A stretch of DNA of 43,688 bases, taken from NCBI GenBank assembly GCA_028291345.1, contig JAQGIF010000232.1:1-43688 (forward strand), written 5' to 3'. Under the pieces are notes generated by a model. The model was given only the letters and a program-made list of their open reading frames with translations, was not told where the DNA came from and searched no databases. The translations under genes were made by a program, and so were the position numbers. The stretch is from Rhodospirillales bacterium. Lineage in GTDB: Bacteria; Pseudomonadota; Alphaproteobacteria; BOG-932; Roseiterribacteraceae. Shown one piece after another: positions 37,726 to 43,688 of the stretch; the stretch's first letter is position 1, and every line of letters starts with the position of its first letter.

Positions 37726-38369
37726 GCGACGCGAATGCCCGGGAGCAGTTGAAGGACGCGATCCTGTTGGCGGCCTTGCCGCATGTCGCCTTCGACGGCT
37801 GGTCGATGGTGGCGCTGGGGGCCGGGGCCACCGATCTGGGGCTGGCCAAGCAGGATCTGCTGCATGCCTTTCCGAACGGCGTTGCGGACGCGATCGCCCA
37901 TTGGTCGGATTGGGCGGACCATCAGGCGGTGCAGGCTATGGCCGCAGCCGACATCGCACATCTGAAAACTCATCAGCGCGTGGCGATGGGCGTCTGGGCG
38001 CGGCTTCAGGCGCTGGGACGCTGGCGCGACGCGGCACGCAAGGCGACGGCGTGGCTGGCAGCACCGCGCCATGCAGCCCTCGCGAGCCGGCTCGCCTACC
38101 GGACCTGCGACGCAATCTGGCGCGCAGCGGGCGATGTCTCGACCGATTTCAATTTTTATACCAAGCGCGCGCTGCTGGCCGGGGTGGTGCTTTCCACCAC
38201 CCTTTATTGGCTGCAGGATTCGAGCGAGGGCTATCAGGCCAGTTCAGCCTTCCTCGACCGCCGCATCGCCGACGTACTGCGGATCGGCGGCCGCATCGGC
38301 AAGGCCCGCGCCGCGCTGGAGCGATTCGACCCCCTGGCGCTGCTCCACCGCTTCCACCCGACGGCGTAA
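37722..38369 (+). CDS. COQ9 family protein
   Basis: 215 residues. An N-terminal TetR-like helical region (LKDAILLAALPHVAFDGWSM) leads to the COQ9 C-terminal domain with the DFNFYTKRALLAGVVLSTTLYWLQD signature (shown here in part: FNFYTKRALL and TLYWLQD). COQ9 binds lipids and helps COQ7 in ubiquinone synthesis; bacterial copies are limited to alphaproteobacteria, which supports the taxonomic placement. The start is GTG at 37722, overlapping the def stop (GTGA). Confidence 0.9.
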   Translation: MSDANAREQLKDAILLAALPHVAFDGWSMVALGAGATDLGLAKQDLLHAFPNGVADAIAHWSDWADHQAVQAMAAADIAHLKTHQRVAMGVWARLQALGRWRDAARKATAWLAAPRHAALASRLAYRTCDAIWRAAGDVSTDFNFYTKRALLAGVVLSTTLYWLQDSSEGYQASSAFLDRRIADVLRIGGRIGKARAALERFDPLALLHRFHPTA

Positions 38370-38430
38370 GCATTCGGCGCATTGCAATCGTCGGAGCGGG
38401 GGATTATATCAGCCGCCTTGCTCGGCCCTA

Positions 38431-38506
38431 GTCCCCATCGTCTAGAGGCCCAGGACATCGCCCTCTCACGGCGGTAACGGGGGTTCGAATCCCCCTGGGG
38501 ACGCCA
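38431..38506 (+). tRNA. tRNA-Glu (anticodon CTC)
   Basis: 76 bases including an encoded CCA. The acceptor stem GTCCCCA pairs with TGGGGAC. The anticodon stem TCGCC (38458-38462) pairs with GGCGG (38470-38474) and encloses the seven-base loop with CTC at 38465-38467. The T loop is GTTCGAATC. It reads GAG codons. The region to its right is poorer in genes and has a different composition, so the tRNA may mark an old insertion site, but no copy of its 3' end was found downstream. Confidence 0.95.
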
Positions 38507-38603
38507 TTGATTTCGTTGGGTTTTTCCCAATCGATTCAGCGATTTCGCCGTATAAGAGCGGTAACATCAGCGTAACTCCCTGTCAGCATTCAAGTTTTTT
38601 TGC

Positions 38604-38624
38604 GGTCAATTGGTCCAATTGACC
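38604..38624. promoter_or_regulatory. Perfect 21-bp palindrome, GntR/FadR-like operator without a gene
   Basis: GGTCAATTGG (38604-38613), a central T, CCAATTGACC (38615-38624). The AATTGGTCCAATT core resembles operators of FadR-type GntR regulators. No open gene starts within the next 900 bases on either strand, so it looks like a leftover control site. Confidence 0.6.
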
Positions 38625-39593
38625 TCACTACATCTAGGGTCGCGATCTGAGCGGAGGACGACAACGAGGGACGATTCAGAAGCTTTTGAGCATTGGATAG
38701 CGCTTTTGATCGTAGTGGAGTGCCGTACCAACGTACGAACGGAAGGTGATCGCTGCTTGGCTACCGCATGCACGAGATTTTTAACCCAAATGACCGCTGT
38801 CGCTGATCCCGCTGGCTTTGGGAGGCTCGGTTTTCTTCGGTTTTGGGCGGCGCACCAGAAAAGATGAAAGTAGGAACTGGCAGATCGACGTGCAACGCCG
38901 GCGTCGATGCCAAGGCTGATGATCAAACAACACTAGTGTCAAAATCATACACTTGATACCCGATAGCGATCAGTAGGGATCGGCCGGGTTGGGTGGCTTT
39001 CTGCCGGTCCGCTTATGGGCCGCAATGCGCGGGACCGGACATTCAGTTCACGGCCGGGTCGAGCCGATTCCGGATTGGCAGCTTCTCGGGACGGATACCG
39101 GGAAAAGCGGACGCTGCAACTGGGCGCCTATGAGGCAGCTTACGCCCCATGCACGGTCACTCGATGCGACCTGCTGAGATCCTGAAAGCTGACGTTGTCG
39201 GCTTGGCGCCGCGTGGGCCACACCTGCCATTCCGCCGGTCATGGCCGGATTCGCGGCTGGGCCCGTCGTGCCATGGATGAACGATACCCCATGCTTCCAA
39301 GAAGCAACGCTGCCTTAGTCGATCCACGCTGCATTCCCCAATCAAGCAAATCTGCGCGAGACGAGGTTACTGCGGTATTCAGAGGAAAATGTCACTACCG
39401 TATGAATGAACCACATTGCCTGGACTCGCTCTCCAAAGTCACTGGAAACATTATCAATTTTTGCTGAAATGGAATAATCCGTAATAGTGAAAGTTGCCAT
39501 TCGCGACATCGTGTTAAGCTGAGATTTCACTTTTGACTTTGAAGTCGCCACTCATTCTTTCTGCAGAACGTTTATATCGGCGAGGAGAAAAGG
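38625..39593. other. Gene-free stretch of about 970 bases
   Basis: Short open frames occur on both strands (for example 38606-38926 leftward and 38989-39177 rightward), but none has a convincing ribosome site together with a recognisable protein. The part at 38985-39260 looks like intergenic relic sequence. The last 150 bases (about 39440-39590) are AT-rich and should hold the promoter of the Kelch protein gene. No RNA gene was recognised. Confidence 0.5.
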
Positions 39594-41204
39594 ATGACCC
39601 GGAAGCATTACCACAAAATCATGTTTGCCAGCTTCCTGGGAATCGCCGTGGTTATCTTCACGACCTTAGGGTCTGAGGCCATCGCCGAGAGCCCTACCGG
39701 TAATCCGACCGACAACCCTTGGCAGACGCTCATCAACCAGCCGCCATTCGATCCCGGGTCGATGGTGCTGCTGACAGATGGCACCGTCATGGTCCAGAAC
39801 TTGAGTTCGAACACTAACGGCGGAGCCGATTGGTGGAAGCTGAAACCGGATATCAATGGGAGCTATGTTAACGGCACGTGGTCCCAAATTGCCTCCATGC
39901 CAGCCGGGTACAATCCTCTGTACTACGCCTCCGCAGTTCTTCCGTCCGGGCAAGTCATATTCGAAGGTGGCGAATACGACCTGAATACGCAGGCATACGT
40001 CTGGATGGGACGCGGAGCAATCTACGATCCGCTTTCAGATATTTGGACATCGGTGGCGCCGCCGCCCGGCATGGACACGTCATATTACTCGATCGGCGAT
40101 GCCGAGGGGATTGTCCTCGCGAATGGGCAATTCATGCTTAGCCCCGTCTATATTCCTCCTTCCGGTCCGCAGCAGATACTGAACGCGACGAATTTGACTT
40201 GGACCGCTTCGGGGAGGGAAAAGGCGGACGGGCAAAACGACGAGGAGAGTCAAGTCCTCTTGCCGAACGGAGACGTGCTGACGGTTGATATCTCCGACCG
40301 GGCGGGACCCCGAAATTCGGAAATCTATGACCCAAACACCGGCGCATGGACGAGTGCTGGCGACACTAAGGTTCAGCTGACTGGATCAGGAGAAATGGGT
40401 CCGCTGTTGTTGCGTCCAGACGGAACGGTTTTCGCAGTGGGAGCGACAGGGCACAGTGCCATCTACATGACACAGTCACGGATGTGGATGCCAGGACCGG
40501 ACTTTCCCATTATCGACGGTTTGCAGTACGAAGAGTCGGATGGTCCTGCCGCGGTGCTGCCGAACGGCAACGTGCTCGTTATGGCGGCTGGTGCTGGGCC
40601 GAATGCGTTTGGATCCCACTTTTTCGAATTCGACGGCCATCGCCTGAACCAGGTCATGGACAGCCCGAACGCCGAGTTCCTATTGCCGCATTTCTGTCGC
40701 ACGCTTGTATTGCCAACTGGACAGGTGCTGTTCAACGGGGATGGAATTCAATTGTACACCCCAAGCGGCAGCGCAAATCCGTCCTGGGCCCCTGGGATAA
40801 TTACCGTACCAACGAGCCTCTCGGCCGGCAGTTCTTACACGCTCGACGGCTCTCAACTAAGCGGATTGTCTCAAGGCGCCGCCTATGGCGACGATAGTCA
40901 GTCTGCAACCAATTATCCCCTCGTGCGAATCGTCAACAATGCGACGGGACACGTTTTCTATGCACTGACTTTTAATCGGACGTCCTCGTCGGTCGCGCGG
41001 AATGTGAAATCCTCCACCAGCTTTCAGATTCCAGACGGCATAGAAGCCGGCGCGAGTACCCTGGCCGTTGTCGCCAATGGCATCTCGTCGAAGGGAGTCT
41101 TTGTGACAATCATGGCAAAATCGAGCTTGGTCGCGTCAACAAGTGAGTCCGAGGGTCACCAAAAGAGCGAGCAGGTGTCGGGGGAGGCGATCGTTCATCC
41201 GTAA
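39594..41204 (+). CDS. Secreted Kelch-repeat / galactose-oxidase-like protein
   Basis: 536 residues. A signal peptide (about 1-31, TFTTLGSEAIA-type end) precedes a beta-propeller of Kelch-like repeats, seen as repeated G-x-V-hydrophobic and W-T/S units (SMVLLTDGTVMVQN, AVLPSGQVIFEGGEYD, VLLPNGDVLTVD, LLLRPDGTVFAVGATG, AVLPNGNVLVMAAG, LVLPTGQVLFNGDG). A C-terminal Ig-like DUF1929-type region (GSSYTLDGSQLSGLSQGAAY) follows. The copper radical enzyme residues of true galactose oxidase are not evident, so catalysis is not claimed. AGGAG precedes the ATG. GC is visibly lower than in the left part, suggesting transfer. Confidence 0.75.
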   Translation: MTRKHYHKIMFASFLGIAVVIFTTLGSEAIAESPTGNPTDNPWQTLINQPPFDPGSMVLLTDGTVMVQNLSSNTNGGADWWKLKPDINGSYVNGTWSQIASMPAGYNPLYYASAVLPSGQVIFEGGEYDLNTQAYVWMGRGAIYDPLSDIWTSVAPPPGMDTSYYSIGDAEGIVLANGQFMLSPVYIPPSGPQQILNATNLTWTASGREKADGQNDEESQVLLPNGDVLTVDISDRAGPRNSEIYDPNTGAWTSAGDTKVQLTGSGEMGPLLLRPDGTVFAVGATGHSAIYMTQSRMWMPGPDFPIIDGLQYEESDGPAAVLPNGNVLVMAAGAGPNAFGSHFFEFDGHRLNQVMDSPNAEFLLPHFCRTLVLPTGQVLFNGDGIQLYTPSGSANPSWAPGIITVPTSLSAGSSYTLDGSQLSGLSQGAAYGDDSQSATNYPLVRIVNNATGHVFYALTFNRTSSSVARNVKSSTSFQIPDGIEAGASTLAVVANGISSKGVFVTIMAKSSLVASTSESEGHQKSEQVSGEAIVHP

Positions 41205-41242
41205 AGATCACGGGTGACAGCGACCCATGACATGCGCGCGGG

Positions 41243-41335
41243 CTAGCCGCCGGTTCGGATCATGTCGACCAGCGCCCTAAGCGCCGCCGAGGTGTTGCGG
41301 TTGTGAGGATAATAGAGGCAGAGCGGCAGCGATCG
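41243..41335 (-). pseudogene. C-terminal fragment of a LysR-type regulator
   Basis: Read leftward the frame gives LPLCLYYPHNRNTSAALRAL and then VDMIRTGG before a TAG (41245-41243). This is the conserved end of a LysR effector domain (LCLYYP, SAALRALVDMIR). The rest of the gene is missing; at about 41335 the sequence passes directly into the SDR remnant on the other strand. Confidence 0.75.
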
Positions 41336-41982
41336 TTACGGCTGGCGGCAAGGCAGAGGTCGCGATCGGCGATCTGGCCAGCGATGACGGCGCCGCCGCC
41401 GTGGTCCGGCAGGCGCTGGCCGGGGGCGACATCGACATCCTCGTCAACAATGCCGGCTATTACCACCATCTCGACTGGCATACGGCTACGCCGCAGAAAT
41501 GGGCCGAAACCTACTAGATCAACGTGCTGTCGGGTGTGCGGATGATCCAGCGGCTTGTGCCGGCGATGATCAAGCGCGGCTCGGGTCGGGTGATCCAGAT
41601 CGGCGGCGGACTTGCGGTCCAGCCGATCCCGATGCAGCCGGATTACGAGGCATCGCTTGCGGTGCGGCACAATCTAGCCGTCTCGCTCGCATGGCGGCTG
41701 AAGGACACAGGTGTGACCTCGAACATCGTGGCGCCCGGCGCGATCCTGGTGCCGGCGGTCAAGGAACTGCTGGAGAAGATTGCGCCCAAGCAGGGTTGGG
41801 GCGAAAGCTGGGCCGCCATCGAGCGTGGCTGCGTCAAGGACATGGTGCCGAACGATGTCGGCCGTCTCGGCCGTCCGGAGGAGATTGCAGGTGCGGTCAC
41901 GTATCTGGCGAGCCGTCACGCTGACTACATCAGCGGCGCTACAATCAGCGTTGATGGCGGAACGGTACGTTCGGCATTCTGA
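41336..41982 (+). pseudogene. Truncated short-chain dehydrogenase with internal stop
   Basis: The frame has no N-terminal Rossmann glycine motif. It begins in the second strand region (TAGGKAEVAIGDLASDDGAA), continues through DIDILVNNAGYY and hits a TAG at 41515-41517 inside WAETY-INVLSGVRM, where relatives usually have a Glu or Ala. The remainder (RVIQIGG, YEASLAVRHNLAVSLAWRL, GRLGRPEEIAGAVTYLASRH) is open to 41982 and ends in a typical SDR C-terminus. The loss of the NADP-binding half makes the product non-functional. It abuts a LysR fragment. Confidence 0.8.
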
Positions 41983-42065
41983 CCCGCGAGAACGAAAAAC
42001 GGAAAACAGTTGAGATGTCTTATCCAGATTGTCGCGCTACAGCTGCTTGAGGGGATGGTCGAGTC

Positions 42066-42692
42066 TCATAGATGGTCCTTCGAGTGGGTAGCGCCAGCAA
42101 GTTTCAATGCATGGTTCCTGACGTCCGGTGGCCATGCAGCCATCCGATCAGCAAAGGCGTCGCTGTTGCCGGAGAACAGGGCGCGGATCGCTTCCTCAAA
42201 CCCGGGCAGATCGCCCGCCAGTGCTGAGAGGAAGCGGTAGGCGGTTTCGCGCGCAGCGTTCGTTTGGGTATGCCCACCATCAGAGCGACGCGCGTCATCG
42301 ACAAGACGCCGCAACGCCTGCGAAGCCCCTCCAGGCTGCGCAGCGAGCCATTCCCAATGCCGGGGAAGTAGCGTGACCTCGCGGGCGACGACGCCCAATT
42401 TTGGCCGACCGCGCGCGCTTGCTTGCAGCTCGGTGCTCGACCGATTCCGGGCCTTGGCTGCCAAGGCTTCCAGCTCTCCATGCTCAGTGAGGCGGGTCAC
42501 GATTTCGGCGGTGGTTCCACGCAGGTCGAGGTCCACCACGGCACCGGACGCATCATCGAACGTTAGGATAGGCTCGCATGGTTCCGCTGTCTCAACGGCT
42601 TTGATCGCAAGGGCCACATCGATCAGTGCCCCGCTCGCAAGTTGTTGGGTCTTGGCGAATGCGGTGCATGGCCTTGATAGGTAGTTGGACAC
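42066..42692 (-). CDS. DUF2239 family protein
   Basis: 208 residues. The DUF2239 signature is RPKLGVVAREVTLLPRHWEW followed by LAAQPGGASQALRRLVDDAR; the remainder is helical and partly acidic, ending in ALFSGNSDAFADRMAAWPPD. The GTG at 42692 has AGGAG seven bases before it. No biochemical role is known for DUF2239. It is divergent from the GIY-YIG gene, and both share an upstream region with two copies of a dyad element, implying joint control. Confidence 0.8.
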   Translation of the reverse strand: MSNYLSRPCTAFAKTQQLASGALIDVALAIKAVETAEPCEPILTFDDASGAVVDLDLRGTTAEIVTRLTEHGELEALAAKARNRSSTELQASARGRPKLGVVAREVTLLPRHWEWLAAQPGGASQALRRLVDDARRSDGGHTQTNAARETAYRFLSALAGDLPGFEEAIRALFSGNSDAFADRMAAWPPDVRNHALKLAGATHSKDHL

Positions 42693-42717
42693 GACGCTCC
42701 TTCCTCGGTTCACGTTA

Positions 42718-42756
42718 TATCCGGGTAAAATATCTTGGCGTCAATATACCCGGATG
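42718..42756. promoter_or_regulatory. Two operator-like sites between DUF2239 and GIY-YIG genes
   Basis: TATCCGGGTA (42718-42727) and TACCCGGATG (42747-42756) are near-palindromic in themselves (core CCGG with TA-rich flanks) and mirror each other, about 29 bases centre to centre, near three helical turns. They lie within the 120-base divergent gap. No cognate regulator is in the window. Confidence 0.55.
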
Positions 42757-42812
42757 ATATTGTGCGGATTCGCGTCGGATAGCTACGCCGGGCCAATACA
42801 AGGGATGCACAC

Positions 42813-43148
42813 GTGAAGGGAGACGATCGAAAGGCCGTCGTAAGCGCCTACAAAGAGCGAAGGGTCGAGGCTGGCATCTATGCCGTTCGCTGCATACCTT
42901 CCGGCGAAATATGGGTAGGCCGTGCGCCCGACCTATCCACGATCCAAAACCGGCTCTGGTTCACCCTGCGGCAGGGGAGCAACACGCACCGCTCGCTTCA
43001 GGACGCTTGGCATACCCATGGGGTAGAGGCCTTCACGTTTGAAATAGTAGAGCGCCTTGAGGATGAGGAGATAAGCTACATTCGTGACAGCGTGCTTAAG
43101 GACGGCCTCATACGCTGGACGGAAAAGCTTCAAGCTGTTCGCATCTGA
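42813..43148 (+). CDS. GIY-YIG nuclease family protein
   Basis: 111 residues, a minimal GIY-YIG fold. GIY is at residues 21-23 (AGIYAVRC), the second motif is degraded to WVG at 34-36, an Arg follows at 47 (QNRLWF) and the catalytic-type Glu is Glu80 (FEIVERLED). A GTG start (42813) has AAGGGA eight bases upstream. Stand-alone GIY-YIG proteins are often of unknown function and may not cut DNA. It is divergent from DUF2239. Confidence 0.75.
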   Translation: MKGDDRKAVVSAYKERRVEAGIYAVRCIPSGEIWVGRAPDLSTIQNRLWFTLRQGSNTHRSLQDAWHTHGVEAFTFEIVERLEDEEISYIRDSVLKDGLIRWTEKLQAVRI

Positions 43149-43387
43149 TCGTTGGGCATCCCAAATGGAGAAAACAGCGATACGGGCGAAGGTCCGCTTG
43201 TGGGATCGGCGAAGTCGCGCTTGAACGGCGGGAAGGGGTCGGGGAGCAGCCCCGTGGTCGGAAATGACCCTAACGGGCTACAGACCGATTTCGTCTGGCG
43301 TGCCGAGGTTTGTTGATTCTGTTAACCTCGCGTGACAGTAGTCAAAAGTCGGCCATCGCTGAGACAGATAAATAGAGGGGGCCAGGA

Positions 43388-43688
43388 ATGCTCGCGCGTC
43401 AATTCGCCGTGGGTTTCGGTGTAGCCATTGTCTTCCCGTTACTTATTTACTATGCCGTGAGCACCTTCAGCCACCCACCAAAGTGGAACGATTTTCACCA
43501 TCTGGTTGCGTATAACGGCGACACCTCTCCCGAAGAACGCACTGCACAGCAAACACGTCAGATGGCGGAGAACGCCGCGTACGATGAAGCGCAGCGAGTA
43601 TTTAGCCTTCGGCTGCTCTGTGTAGCCGCCCCATTGGGGTATGCGGCAATCCTTCTTGGTGCGTCGCGTTGGGCCTCAGGATTCGGTG
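43388..43688 (+). CDS. Membrane protein of unknown function, runs off right edge
   Basis: The first 100 codons are present. A hydrophobic helix (FAVGFGVAIVFPLLIYYAVS) is followed by a polar, Glu/Gln-rich loop and a second helix (LLCVAAPLGYAAILLGA). A run of G eight bases before the ATG can serve as the ribosome site. No family is recognised. The 239-base gap before it contains no feature I can name. Confidence 0.6.
   Translation, partial: MLARQFAVGFGVAIVFPLLIYYAVSTFSHPPKWNDFHHLVAYNGDTSPEERTAQQTRQMAENAAYDEAQRVFSLRLLCVAAPLGYAAILLGASRWASGFG

Noticed and set aside
38606-38926. A 106-codon leftward frame after the tRNA
   Set aside because: It reads across the palindrome, has no recognisable family and no support from neighbours.
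38506-43688. attachment-site repeat of the tRNA-Glu 3' end
   Set aside because: No second copy of the T-arm and acceptor end was found to the right within the window.

Overview
The window reads as chromosomal DNA of a GC-rich alphaproteobacterium, most likely a sphingomonad (order Sphingomonadales). The reasons are COQ9 next to peptide deformylase, TacA/DUF1778 and VapBC toxin-antitoxin loci, and gene families common in that order. This placement is inference; no rRNA is present. Codon and base use are uniform up to about 31.9 kb and become patchier to the right.

Left part (1-4.7 kb): the start of a nitroreductase, two tandem intrinsic terminators with no visible gene in front of them, a PhoH ATPase, an FkbM methyltransferase, a metal-dependent amidohydrolase, a TacA/TacT-type pair whose toxin is frameshifted, and an Sco copper chaperone.

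Glycogen block (4.7-16.5 kb): a tightly packed operon glgP-glgB-glgC-glgA followed by a 1395-codon fusion of a GlgX debranching enzyme with a MalQ 4-alpha-glucanotransferase. GlgC, GlgA and GlgB make glycogen. GlgP shortens it, and the fusion should debranch the limit dextrin and recycle the released maltotetraose. Several junctions overlap (ATGA, TGATG). A dienelactone hydrolase follows.

17.2-22.7 kb: an ArsR-controlled operon (ArsR, DUF899, small membrane protein, DUF899) behind a 45-bp operator with perfect 16-bp arms; a two-gene membrane-protein operon; greB; then two tandemly duplicated cupins translationally coupled to a HemD-like protein.

22.6-31.9 kb: FKBP isomerase, VapBC, a two-subunit IorAB-type molybdenum hydroxylase, ybdD-cstA, prmA and an M24 aminopeptidase P.

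31.9-38.5 kb: a small exported protein, a decayed VanZ gene, a second amidohydrolase, a methyltransferase followed by a CueR-like MerR regulator, a decayed PAP2-type membrane phosphatase, rpsU (complete but with no ATG, GTG or TTG start), def, a COQ9 protein and tRNA-Glu(CTC).

Right of the tRNA (38.5-43.7 kb) the sequence looks accessory: about 1 kb without genes that opens with a perfect 21-bp palindrome, a secreted Kelch/galactose-oxidase-like protein, a collapsed LysR/SDR pair, and a divergent DUF2239 / GIY-YIG pair with duplicated operator-like sites. No CRISPR array, transposase or integrase was found. The most notable signals are the GlgX-MalQ fusion, the start-less rpsU, the ArsR operator with its DUF899 operon, the cupin-cupin-HemD cassette, and the cluster of pseudogenes and orphan regulatory sites in the last third.
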